Positions 6,428 to 14,521 of a DNA stretch of 64,000 nt are shown here, one piece after another. The DNA comes from Bacillota bacterium (lineage in GTDB: Bacteria; Bacillota; Clostridia; Peptostreptococcales; Anaerovoracaceae). The translations under genes and the position numbers were made by a program. The notes under the pieces were generated by a model. That model was not told the DNA's origin. It did not search any database and was given only the letters and a program-made list of their open reading frames with translations. Numbering within the stretch: the stretch's first letter is position 1; each line of letters starts with the position of its first letter. Location of the stretch: assembly GCA_017442785.1 (NCBI GenBank), contig JAFRZB010000042.1, positions 47,817 to 111,816 on the forward strand, in the 5' to 3' direction.

Positions 6428-8929
6428 ATGGGAATCAGGATAGCCCTTGCGGGCAACCCCAACAGCGGAAAGACGACGCTGTTCAACGCGCTCACCGGTT
6501 CCAACCAGTTTGTGGGAAACTGGCCGGGCGTGACGGTGGAAAAGAAAGAAGGAAAGCTTAAGAAGTTCGAGGACGTCATCGTTACGGACCTCCCGGGAAT
6601 ATACTCGCTGTCGCCCTACACACTGGAAGAGGTCGTGGCGAGGAACTACCTCATAGGTGAGCGCCCGGACGCGATACTCAACATCGTGGACGGCACCAAC
6701 CTGGAGAGGAACCTCTACCTTACCACTCAGCTGACGGAGCTGGGCATACCGGTAGTAGTGGCCATCAATATGATGGACCTCGTAAAGAAGAACAACGACA
6801 AGATCGACACCGCGGAGCTCTCCAGACAGCTCGGCTGCAGGATAGTCGAGATCTCCGCGCTTAAGGGCACAGGCATCATGGAGGCCGCCCAGGCTGCCGT
6901 TGACGCCGCCAAGAAAACGAAGACCGTTCCGCAGCACAAGTTCTCCGGTCCGGTGGAACACACCATAGCCCACCTGGAGGAGGCAGTGGTCCACGACCTT
7001 CCTGAGGAGCAGCAGCGCTGGTACGCTGTAAAGCTCTTCGAAAGGGACGACAAAGTCCTGGAGCAGCTGAAGCTCCCCAAGGAGACACTGGACCACATCG
7101 AAAAGGACATAGCGGCAGTGGAGGCGGAGCTGGACGACGATGCGGAGAGCATCATCACCAACGAACGCTACATCTACATAGCCGAGGTAATAAAGGCCTG
7201 CTACAGAAAAAAGGCCGCCGGAGCCCTCACGGCATCCGATAAGATAGACAAGGTAGTCACCAACCGCTGGCTGGGGCTCCCGATCTTCGCGGTCATCATG
7301 GCAATAGTATACTGCCTCTCGATGGCGAGCTTCGCGCCCGGAACCAAGCTCACAGACTGGGCAAACGACGGGCTCTTCGGTGACGGCTGGCATCTGCTGG
7401 GGATAGGCTCAAAGCAGACCGCAGAGGCTGAGGAGGCTTACGGCGACACAGATCTTATCCTTGAAGCCTTCATAGACGAGTACGGAACGGACGAGATCGC
7501 GGACGCGATAGACATCGAGAGCGAGGAGTTCAGTGAGGACTCCGCCAAGGCCGCGCTTGCCGCGCTGATGGCTGCTGTTCCGGACGGCGCCGAGGTGGAT
7601 TACACCATAGTAGACGAGGAGACGCTGGACGAGGAGGCCGCAAAGGCTTCCAAGGCAGACCTTGCCGATGCTATAAGCAACTTCCTCAACACGGAATATA
7701 AAGAGAGCGCCGGCGCTCCCGACCCGGCCGCTTACGGCGTATGGGTGCCAGGCATACCGGGACTTATCGAGGGCGCTCTGGACAAGGCGAACTGCGCGGA
7801 ATGGCTCAAGGGTCTTATCCTTGACGGTATCGTGGCAGGCGTCGGAGCCGTTCTGGGCTTCGTTCCTCAGATGCTGGTGCTGTTCCTCCTGCTGGCCTTC
7901 CTTGAGGCCTGCGGCTACATGGCCAGAATAGCCTTCGTGCTCGACCGTATATTCAGAAGGTTCGGGCTCTCCGGCAAGTCCTTCATACCCATGCTGATTG
8001 GCACGGGCTGCGGAATACCGGGAGTAATGGCGTCGCGTACCATAGAGAACGAGCGCGACCGCCGAATGACAGTAATGACGACCACATTCATTCCCTGCGG
8101 AGCCAAGATCCCGTTCATAGGGCTCATTGCCGGAGCGCTCTTCGACGGAGCCTGGTGGGTGGCGGTATCCGCGTACTTCATAGGAATGGCAGCAATTATC
8201 ATCTCAGGTATCATGCTCAAAAAGACCAGGATGTTCGCGGGAGATCCGGCTCCGTTCGTAATGGAGCTCCCGGCTTATCACTGGCCGACCCTGGGCAACG
8301 TGCTCAGGTCCATGTGGGAGCGCGGCTGGTCCTTCATAAAGAAGGCGGGAACCATAATCCTCCTGTCCACTATAGTGATATGGTTCCTGTCGCGCTTCGG
8401 CTGGACAGACGGCGCATTCGGAATGCTTGAGGAAGATGCTATCGGAAGCAGCATACTCGCTACCATTGGCAACGCCATCAAGTGGATATTCGCTCCGCTC
8501 GGATGGGGCACCTGGCAGGCAGCGGTGGCATCCATCACCGGCCTTGTAGCCAAGGAGAACATCGTCGCAACCATGGGCGTGCTCTACGGGAACCAGGCAG
8601 GTTTCGCGGCGGAGTTCACCATGCTGACAGGCTTCTCCTTCCTGGTGTTCAACCTTCTGTGCGCTCCGTGCTTCGCGGCCATGGGCGCCATCAGAAGAGA
8701 GATGAACAGCGCAAAGTGGACCTGGTTCGCCATCGGTTACGAGTGCGGCTTTGCCTATGTGATAGCCCTCATGATCAACCAGTTCGGGAAGATCTTCACC
8801 GGTCAGGTGGACGTTATCGGACTGATCTTTGCGCTGGTATTCCTGGTAGGCATCATATACATGCTCTTCTTCAAAAAGTATCAGGAAGCCACCAGGCTCA
8901 CAATACGTTCGGTGGACGCCGCAAGGTAG
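6428..8929 (+). CDS. feoB: FeoB ferrous iron transporter with acidic extracytoplasmic insertion
   Basis: 833 residues. The N-terminal G domain has G1 GNPNSGKT (9-16), G3 DLPG (54-57), G4 NMMD (114-117) and G5 SALKG near 143; a helical GDI-like domain follows. The membrane part starts near residue 280 and includes both Gate motifs, with LIGTGCGIPGVMASRTI and FIPCGAKIPFIGLIAG. FeoB moves Fe(II) across the cytoplasmic membrane. Compared with standard FeoB (about 700 residues), residues about 327-440, between the first two membrane segments, are an extra acidic, Ala-rich stretch (for example EEAYGDTDLILEAFIDEYG). The gene is the core of the feo operon. Confidence 0.95.
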   Translation: MGIRIALAGNPNSGKTTLFNALTGSNQFVGNWPGVTVEKKEGKLKKFEDVIVTDLPGIYSLSPYTLEEVVARNYLIGERPDAILNIVDGTNLERNLYLTTQLTELGIPVVVAINMMDLVKKNNDKIDTAELSRQLGCRIVEISALKGTGIMEAAQAAVDAAKKTKTVPQHKFSGPVEHTIAHLEEAVVHDLPEEQQRWYAVKLFERDDKVLEQLKLPKETLDHIEKDIAAVEAELDDDAESIITNERYIYIAEVIKACYRKKAAGALTASDKIDKVVTNRWLGLPIFAVIMAIVYCLSMASFAPGTKLTDWANDGLFGDGWHLLGIGSKQTAEAEEAYGDTDLILEAFIDEYGTDEIADAIDIESEEFSEDSAKAALAALMAAVPDGAEVDYTIVDEETLDEEAAKASKADLADAISNFLNTEYKESAGAPDPAAYGVWVPGIPGLIEGALDKANCAEWLKGLILDGIVAGVGAVLGFVPQMLVLFLLLAFLEACGYMARIAFVLDRIFRRFGLSGKSFIPMLIGTGCGIPGVMASRTIENERDRRMTVMTTTFIPCGAKIPFIGLIAGALFDGAWWVAVSAYFIGMAAIIISGIMLKKTRMFAGDPAPFVMELPAYHWPTLGNVLRSMWERGWSFIKKAGTIILLSTIVIWFLSRFGWTDGAFGMLEEDAIGSSILATIGNAIKWIFAPLGWGTWQAAVASITGLVAKENIVATMGVLYGNQAGFAAEFTMLTGFSFLVFNLLCAPCFAAMGAIRREMNSAKWTWFAIGYECGFAYVIALMINQFGKIFTGQVDVIGLIFALVFLVGIIYMLFFKKYQEATRLTIRSVDAAR

Positions 8930-8965
8930 CCTTCGGAAGAAAAACTTTAATGCAAAAGGGATAAA

Positions 8966-9184
8966 ATGATAGATTTTTTAGCGGACAATCTGGCAACGAT
9001 ACTGATAACACTGGTGCTCACAGGCATAGTAGCGCTGATAATAAGGAAGCTGGCGCGGGATAAAAAAGCCGGCAGATCCTTCTGCGCCATGTCTGCAAGC
9101 GGCACCTGCGGCAGCTGTCCGCACAGGAAGGAGGGCTGCACGGGCTGCAGCTTTCCCAAGGACATAAAGATACAGAAGCAATAA
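8966..9184 (+). CDS. FeoB-associated Cys-rich membrane protein
   Basis: 72 residues: one N-terminal membrane helix (LATILITLVLTGIVALII), a basic stretch, then a compact cysteine cluster (SGTCGSCPHRKEGCTGCSF). This is the pattern of the short FeoB-associated Cys-rich family that follows feoB in many Firmicutes and is thought to act in iron hand-over or as the counterpart of FeoC. It lies 36 bp after feoB and is followed by a terminator, closing the operon. Confidence 0.85.
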   Translation: MIDFLADNLATILITLVLTGIVALIIRKLARDKKAGRSFCAMSASGTCGSCPHRKEGCTGCSFPKDIKIQKQ

Positions 9185-9222
9185 CTTTTCGAACGACCAT
9201 AGAGACCTCATTCACACAGCTG

Positions 9223-9255
9223 AAGGGCGGCCGCCGCAAGGGCAGGCCGCCTTTT
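9223..9255 (+). terminator. Rho-independent terminator of the feo operon
   Basis: GGCGGCC (9226-9232) pairs with GGCCGCC (9245-9251) around a 12-base loop, with AAG before and TTTT after the stem. Confidence 0.8.
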
Positions 9256-9284
9256 GGCAAGCATGTGAAGTTGTTTCGAAATAC

Positions 9285-9312
9285 TTGAAAAATAATAATT
9301 TTGTGATAAACT
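9285..9312 (+). promoter_or_regulatory. Possible promoter of the Fbp-like ABC operon
   Basis: TTGAAA (9285-9290) and TAAACT (9307-9312) with a 16-bp spacer. The following leader (about 9319-9374) contains nested pairing, GTGGG (9320-9324) with CCCAC (9348-9352) and GCGG (9317-9320) as an alternative partner of CCGC (9338-9341), then an AGGAGG site. Confidence 0.4.
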
Positions 9313-9374
9313 AATTGCGGTGGGTCTTAACGGAAAACCGCGAAGCTCCCACATTATTATTGAGGAGGCAAAAC

Positions 9375-10607
9375 ATGAAAAAAGTATTAGCACTCGTTCT
9401 TGCCCTGGTAATGGTGATAGGCCTCGCCGCATGCGGCGGCGGAAACACCGCTCCGGCAGGAAACAACACCAACAACACGACTCCGGAACCGACAGCAGAT
9501 AAGGACTATGTCATCCGCATCTACTCCAACTCCAATTCCCCGGAGCGTACGAAGTGGTTCATAGACCAGGCTAACAAGGCAGGATTCAAGATCTCCATCG
9601 ACGACAACACCGTCATCAGCGGAGATACTGCAGCTGTTCAGCAGGCTAACGAGAAGAAGGACGGAGACATTCTCTTCGGTCTTAACGAGACTCGCTGGGG
9701 TCAGGTAATAAACGGCACCTATGAGAACCTCAAGCTCGTTCCCTGGACACCGACCTGGGCTGACAAGGTAGGCGACTTCAAGTACGACGGCAAGGCCTAC
9801 GGTCTGGTCATCCAGAACGTACTCATGCTCTACAGAACAGACGAGTACGGCACCAACGGCAAGGAGCTCAAGTTTGAGCACTGGGCAGACATCGTCGACT
9901 GCGGTTACAAGTGGTACAGGCAGGGCAAGGTAGGCGGAACGACAAACGCCAACATCAACAGCTCCATGCTCTATCCGTTCGCTGATCCGACCTCCCCGGC
10001 CGGCGGCATCTCCATCGACGGATGGAAGACCCTGTGGAAGTACTGCGCCAACGGAAACTTCACCGGTGACAGCTACGGCTTCGACCCGCTGAACAGAGGC
10101 GAGGTACAGGTATCCACCTTCTACTCCAGCAAGCTGTACGGAAGCATAGACTCGGCTGCTACCGGCTCCGAGCATCCTATCAAGAACGACACCTGGAAGC
10201 TAGTAGACATCGCTGACGGCACCTATTACATAGCCGAGTATCTCGGAATACTCGACAAGGCCGGCCGTACCGAGGCTCAGACGCTGCAGGTAAAGGCGTT
10301 CGCAGAGTGGTTCGGAGCTGCCGATCTCCAGGCTGCATGGGCAGAGGAGTTCGACACCTATCCGTGCAACAAGGACGCTGCCGCTAAGGTATACGCGGAA
10401 GTTCCCGAGATCTACACCATCAAGAACTTCGCCCTCAACAAGGTCAAGGGCACAGACATGACCTACGCCGAGTATGTAGGCGCTCACTCCGCTGAGTGGA
10501 CCAACATCCTCACCAACCTCGGATTCTACTGGGCAGACCAGAAGGATGCTCCGGCAGAACCGAACTGGGATACCCTCGACTGGGCTACTCTCACACAGAA
10601 GAAGTAA
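9375..10607 (+). CDS. ABC transporter substrate-binding lipoprotein, probably Fe(III)-type
   Basis: 410 residues with a lipoprotein signal (MKKVLALVLALVMVIGLAAC, lipobox LAAC) and an N/T/P-rich linker. The mature part begins YVIRIYSNSNSPERTKWFIDQANKAGF and resembles the iron/thiamine/polyamine-type (PBP2, FbpA-like) binding proteins. I start at ATG 9375 because AGGAGG lies at 9363-9368; an upstream in-frame extension has no support. It is followed by an FbpC-like ATPase and a fused permease, and preceded by the feo operon, so iron is the best guess. A terminator-like hairpin directly after it should keep its mRNA level above that of the downstream genes. Confidence 0.75.
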   Translation: MKKVLALVLALVMVIGLAACGGGNTAPAGNNTNNTTPEPTADKDYVIRIYSNSNSPERTKWFIDQANKAGFKISIDDNTVISGDTAAVQQANEKKDGDILFGLNETRWGQVINGTYENLKLVPWTPTWADKVGDFKYDGKAYGLVIQNVLMLYRTDEYGTNGKELKFEHWADIVDCGYKWYRQGKVGGTTNANINSSMLYPFADPTSPAGGISIDGWKTLWKYCANGNFTGDSYGFDPLNRGEVQVSTFYSSKLYGSIDSAATGSEHPIKNDTWKLVDIADGTYYIAEYLGILDKAGRTEAQTLQVKAFAEWFGAADLQAAWAEEFDTYPCNKDAAAKVYAEVPEIYTIKNFALNKVKGTDMTYAEYVGAHSAEWTNILTNLGFYWADQKDAPAEPNWDTLDWATLTQKK

Positions 10608-10622
10608 GAACTAACAGAAACC

Positions 10623-10656
10623 ATGGCGAGCCATTAATACGGCTCGCCATTTTTTG
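10623..10656 (+). terminator. Intergenic attenuating hairpin after the binding-protein gene
   Basis: ATGGCGAGCC (10623-10632) pairs with GGCTCGCCAT (10641-10650), followed by a T-run. The downstream ATPase gene starts only 16 bases later and has no separate promoter, so partial read-through is likely, as in many ABC importer operons. Confidence 0.75.
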
Positions 10657-10671
10657 AAAGGGCTCAGCATC

Positions 10672-11706
10672 ATGATCAAGCTAAACGACATAGTAGTAAA
10701 ATTCGGAGATTTCACGGCGCTGCACGACATCAACGTCCACGTTAAGGAGGGAGAGTTCTTTACCTTCCTGGGACCGTCGGGCTGCGGCAAGACCACGACT
10801 CTGCGCACCATCACCGGTTTCATATCGCCTTCGTCCGGGACCGTTCTTATGAAGGACAGGGACATAACCAGAGTGCCGATAGAGAAGCGCAACATAGGCA
10901 TAGTCTTCCAGAGCTACGCGCTGTTCCCGACCATGACCGTCTACGACAACATTGCCTTCGGTCTTAAACTCAAGAAGCTCGGAAAGACCGAGATAGACCA
11001 GAAGGTAAGGGAGATAGCAAGAAAGGTGGACCTTTCCGACGAGCAGCTTGACAAGGCGGTGTCCCAGCTCTCCGGAGGTCAGCAGCAGAGGGTAGCCATA
11101 GCAAGAGCTCTGGTAACGAGCCCCAGCGTCATCTGCCTGGACGAGCCGCTCTCCAACCTGGACGCCAAGCTGAGGGTGCAGCTGAGGAACGAGCTGAAGA
11201 AGATGCAGAGGGAATTCGGCATCACATCCATCTATGTAACGCACGACCAGGAGGAGGCGCTTACTCTCTCCGACAGGATAGCGGTCTTTAACAAGGGATA
11301 CATAGAGCAGATAGGCACACCGAACGAGATCTACAACCAGTCCGCTACCGAGTTCGTCTGCAACTTCATAGGAGACATAAACAGGCTCGGAGACGACATA
11401 GTGGCAAGGCTCAACGAGCAGGGCGCCGGGCTGGATCCCGCGTGGCATCACTACATACGCCTTGAGAGGCTGCATGTTAACAAGAAGGCGGACGGAGAGC
11501 ACTTCGTGTTCGACGCGGTTGTGGAGAACTCCGAGTATTACGGCCTGTACATAAAGTACACCGTAAAGGCCTTCGGACAGACGCTGAAGGTTATAGAGAA
11601 GAACGACGGGCGCACTCCCTATGTGGAGGGCGAGACCGTCTCCGTGAGCTTCAGCGCGTCCAACATCATGAGCTACGAGCCGAAGGAGGAGGGCGGTGAT
11701 GCTTAA
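10672..11706 (+). CDS. ABC transporter ATP-binding protein, FbpC/PotA-like
   Basis: 344 residues: Walker A GPSGCGKTT near residue 36, Q-loop FQSYALFP, signature LSGGQQQRVAIARAL, Walker B VICLDEPLSNLD and the H-loop VTHDQEEAL. After residue 240 comes a regulatory extension, as in FbpC/PotA/MalK-type importers, though it is not the usual TOBE sequence. The ATG at 10672 is preceded by AAAGGG; an in-frame TTG at 10654 lies within the terminator T-run and is unlikely. It overlaps the permease gene by 8 bp, so they are translationally coupled. Confidence 0.85.
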   Translation: MIKLNDIVVKFGDFTALHDINVHVKEGEFFTFLGPSGCGKTTTLRTITGFISPSSGTVLMKDRDITRVPIEKRNIGIVFQSYALFPTMTVYDNIAFGLKLKKLGKTEIDQKVREIARKVDLSDEQLDKAVSQLSGGQQQRVAIARALVTSPSVICLDEPLSNLDAKLRVQLRNELKKMQREFGITSIYVTHDQEEALTLSDRIAVFNKGYIEQIGTPNEIYNQSATEFVCNFIGDINRLGDDIVARLNEQGAGLDPAWHHYIRLERLHVNKKADGEHFVFDAVVENSEYYGLYIKYTVKAFGQTLKVIEKNDGRTPYVEGETVSVSFSASNIMSYEPKEEGGDA

Positions 11707-13570
11707 CGAAAAGCGCTTTGACGCGACATTCGTGTTCCGGCTGATAGGCATCGTATTCTTTGCCTACCTGTTCTTCGGCTTCATGCTGGTGCCCTGCTGG
11801 AACACGCTTACCAGCATATTCAAGGAAAAGACGGCATCCGGAGAGGCGGATCCGTTCGCGGTCATCAGGTTCTTCCTGGCGGGCAACATGAAGCGCTTCG
11901 TCTGGAACTCCCTGAGGCTGGCGGTGGTCCTTGTCATAACCGTAAACATCGTGGGGATATCCATAGTGCTTCTTACGGAGTACTTCGACATCAAGGGCGC
12001 CAAGATACTGCGCCTGGGCTACATGACCACGATGATATATTCCGGCGTGGCTCTCGTAACGGGCTATATGTTCCTCTACGCGAACGACGGAATACTGACG
12101 CCTCTGCTGACGAATGCCTTCCCCGGGATTTCGAGCACGTGGTTTACCGGCTACGGAGCGGTAGTCTTTACCATGACCTTCGCCTGCACCAGCAACCACA
12201 TGCTTTTCCTTAGGAATGCTATACGCGGCATAGACTACAACACCGTAGAGGCGGCAAGGAACATGGGCGCCAACCCCTTCAAGGTCCTCTGGAAGGTGGT
12301 AATGCCCACGCTGATCCCGACGCTGTTCTCCCTTACGGTAATGACCTTCATTACAGGTCTTTGCGCCATGTCCTCGCCTACGCTGCTGGGCTACGACTCC
12401 ATAAACCCGGAGATCGTAAGGCTGGCAGGAAGCTCGTCCGCAGATGAGTCCTTCCCGCAGGCAAGGGCCGCGCTGCTGTCGATAATCCTGGCGATATTCA
12501 CCATAGTTCTGCTGACCGTGCTGACGGCCTACGAGAGGAAGGGACACTACCTTTCCGTATCCAAGACCAAGGCCAAGCTGCAGAAGCAGAAGATAACGAA
12601 CCCCGTGGCTAACGTGATAGCTCACATCTATGCCTACGTGCTGTTCATAATCTACATGACACCTGTGGTGATGATCATCATCTTCAGCTTCCAGTCGTAT
12701 TCGGCCATAAGGATGAAGAAGCTGGATCTTTCCAACTGGACGCTGATAAACTACTTCGGCAAGCAGGACTACGAGTACATGACAGCCCGCGGCACCTACA
12801 AGACCCGCGAGGGCGCCATCTCCGGAGTGTTCTCCAACGAGCAGACCTTCGGAGGAATAAAGACCAGCTTCATACTGGCTGCTGCCGCCGCGGCGCTGGC
12901 CTGCATAATAGTGGTAGTTGCATGCAACTACATCTCAAAGCACAAAAAGAGCGGCTCCATACTGGAATATGCGCTGCTGTTCCCGTGGCTGCTGCCCACC
13001 ATACTGATCTGCTACTCCTACAGGGTGTACTTCAACAGCGATACCATATGGTACGTGGGCAACACCAACCTCTACTACGCGGACAACGTGCGATTGCTTA
13101 TAATCATGGCTTATGTGGTGACCAAATTGCCATTCAGCCTGAGGATGATAAAGGCTTCGTTCTACACGATAGACTCGGAGCTGGAGGACGCGGCAAAGAA
13201 CCTCGGCTCCAGCCCGCTTAGGACCTTCCTTAAGGTGAAGCTTCCCATCATCCTCCCAAGCGTGCTGGCGGTATTTGCGCTGAACTTCAACGCGCTGTTT
13301 ACCGAGTACGACATGTCCGCCACCTTCGCCAGCACCTACGGCACGTCCTACGCCATGGTCATCCAGGCCATGACCGCCGACGAAGGCCTTTACGGCTATA
13401 ACGTGAACGCTTCCGGAAGGCGCTGCGCCTCGACGGTGTTCATAATGATAGTCTCGGGGCTCATACTGTGGCTGGTATACGGCGTGGGCGCCAGGGATCT
13501 CTCCGAAAGGCTGGAGGCTAAAAAGAAACGCAGGGAATTCTTCGCCAGGCTGTTCGGACGGAAAAACTGA
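11699..13570 (+). CDS. ABC transporter permease, two fused domains (FbpB/ThiP-like)
   Basis: 623 residues holding two inner-membrane permease units in one chain, about twelve helices. Each half has the EAA loop that contacts the ATPase: EAARNMGANPFKVLWKVVMPTL in the first and EDAAKNLGSSPLRTFLKVKLP in the second. Fused double permeases are typical of ferric iron (FbpB/SfuB) and thiamine (ThiP) importers, which supports the iron assignment here. ATG 11699 follows AGGAGG by seven bases; a GTG at 11696 is also possible. The basic C-terminus (KKKRREFFARLFGRKN) is cytoplasmic. Confidence 0.85.
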   Translation: MLNEKRFDATFVFRLIGIVFFAYLFFGFMLVPCWNTLTSIFKEKTASGEADPFAVIRFFLAGNMKRFVWNSLRLAVVLVITVNIVGISIVLLTEYFDIKGAKILRLGYMTTMIYSGVALVTGYMFLYANDGILTPLLTNAFPGISSTWFTGYGAVVFTMTFACTSNHMLFLRNAIRGIDYNTVEAARNMGANPFKVLWKVVMPTLIPTLFSLTVMTFITGLCAMSSPTLLGYDSINPEIVRLAGSSSADESFPQARAALLSIILAIFTIVLLTVLTAYERKGHYLSVSKTKAKLQKQKITNPVANVIAHIYAYVLFIIYMTPVVMIIIFSFQSYSAIRMKKLDLSNWTLINYFGKQDYEYMTARGTYKTREGAISGVFSNEQTFGGIKTSFILAAAAAALACIIVVVACNYISKHKKSGSILEYALLFPWLLPTILICYSYRVYFNSDTIWYVGNTNLYYADNVRLLIIMAYVVTKLPFSLRMIKASFYTIDSELEDAAKNLGSSPLRTFLKVKLPIILPSVLAVFALNFNALFTEYDMSATFASTYGTSYAMVIQAMTADEGLYGYNVNASGRRCASTVFIMIVSGLILWLVYGVGARDLSERLEAKKKRREFFARLFGRKN

Positions 13571-13593
13571 AAACAGAGCCATAGGAGGGCCAT

Positions 13594-14202
13594 TTGATAA
13601 AAAACATAGTATTTGACATGGGACAGGTCCTTGTGGACTTTGCCCCGAGGAGGTTTACCGACAGGTACGATCTTTCCGAGGAGGACAAGATTCTCCTTGT
13701 GGACGAGATCTTTGAAGGGAACGCGGACTGGGTGCTGTCGGACTGGGGATACCTTACCGAGGCAGACGTAGGAAGGCGCGCCTGCGAAAAGCTTCCCGAA
13801 AGGCTGCACGCCGTTGCCATGGAGCTTGCCACCAGGTGGTGGGATCCGATAATCCCCATGGAGGGCACGGCTGACATAGCAAGGAGGCTCAAGGAGGCCG
13901 GGTACGGGCTGTACCTGCTGTCCAACGCGGGCTATGCACACAGGACCTACTGGCCGACGGTGCCGGGAAGCGAATATTTCGACGGGGTGCTGGCTTCTGC
14001 TTACGAGAAGCTGCTGAAGCCCCAGCCGGAGATATACAGGCTGCTATTTGAGCGATTCGGCCTGGATCCTTCGGAGTGCCTGTTTACAGACGACAGGGCA
14101 ACGAACCTTGCCGGAGCCGAGGTCTGCGGCATGAAGACCGTAATGTTCAAGGACAGCGCGGACTTTCTGAAAAAGCTTAAGACACTCGGAATAGAGATAT
14201 GA
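13594..14202 (+). CDS. HAD-superfamily phosphatase (YihX-like)
   Basis: 202 residues starting at TTG with AGGAGG five bases upstream. HAD motif I is FDMGQVLVDF (DxG rather than DxD, as in the YihX/glucose-1-phosphatase branch), motif II is LLSNAG, the motif III lysine lies in YEKLLKPQPEIY, and motif IV is CLFTDDRATNLAGAE. The helical cap sits between residues 15 and 85. Substrate is probably a small sugar phosphate but cannot be told. It follows the ABC permease by 23 bp, so it may share its transcript, and a hairpin terminator lies beyond it. Confidence 0.8.
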   Translation: MIKNIVFDMGQVLVDFAPRRFTDRYDLSEEDKILLVDEIFEGNADWVLSDWGYLTEADVGRRACEKLPERLHAVAMELATRWWDPIIPMEGTADIARRLKEAGYGLYLLSNAGYAHRTYWPTVPGSEYFDGVLASAYEKLLKPQPEIYRLLFERFGLDPSECLFTDDRATNLAGAEVCGMKTVMFKDSADFLKKLKTLGIEI

Positions 14203-14228
14203 GACAGGGCATGATATGCCGAACATTT

Positions 14229-14262
14229 GTGCGCGGATGTATTGAATCCGCGCACTTATTAT
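14229..14262 (+). terminator. Terminator after the HAD gene
   Basis: A perfect 10-bp stem, GTGCGCGGAT (14229-14238) with ATCCGCGCAC (14246-14255), 7-base loop, then TTATTAT. The T-run is interrupted, so efficiency may be modest. Confidence 0.65.
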
Positions 14263-14270
14263 GATATAAT
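14242..14270 (+). promoter_or_regulatory. Promoter of the rqcP-uvrB operon, overlapping the terminator
   Basis: TTGAAT (14242-14247), 17 bp, then a perfect TATAAT (14265-14270). The -35 lies inside the hairpin of the preceding terminator. The expected start, near 14277, is only two or so bases before the rqcP ATG at 14279. Confidence 0.65.
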
Positions 14271-14278
14271 TATTTGCT

Positions 14279-14521
14279 ATGAGAGTCGATAAATATCTAA
14301 AAGTATCGCGCCTTATAAAGAGGCGCAGCGTAGCTCACGACGCCTGCGAGGACGCGAGGATCTTCGTCAACGGCAAAGAGGCCAAGCCCGGCAAGGACAT
14401 AAAGCCCGGGGACGAGATAACCATAGCCTTCGGAAAGTCGGAGATGAAGGTCCGCGTGCTGAGTACGCCGGACCACGTGGGAAAGGACGACGCGGCAAGC
14501 CTCTACGAGGTGCTTTCGTGA
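14279..14521 (+). CDS. rqcP: RqcP (YabO), S4-domain ribosome quality control factor
   Basis: 80 residues, almost entirely an S4 RNA-binding domain: [33 protein letters not shown], then [11 protein letters not shown]. This is very close in length and pattern to B. subtilis RqcP, which binds stalled 50S subunits with RqcH and assists alanine tailing of nascent chains. Its usual neighbours (mazG, divIC) are absent; here it leads into uvrB with a 4-bp GTGA overlap. No ribosome site is visible before the ATG and the predicted transcript start lies almost at the codon, so leaderless translation is possible. Confidence 0.85.
   Translation: MRVDKYLKVSRLIKRRSVAHDACEDARIFVNGKEAKPGKDIKPGDEITIAFGKSEMKVRVLSTPDHVGKDDAASLYEVLS

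Noticed and set aside
5894-7393. Minus-strand ORF of 499 codons across feoA-feoB
   Set aside because: Fully overlaps well-conserved feo genes in the wrong frame and shows no domain.
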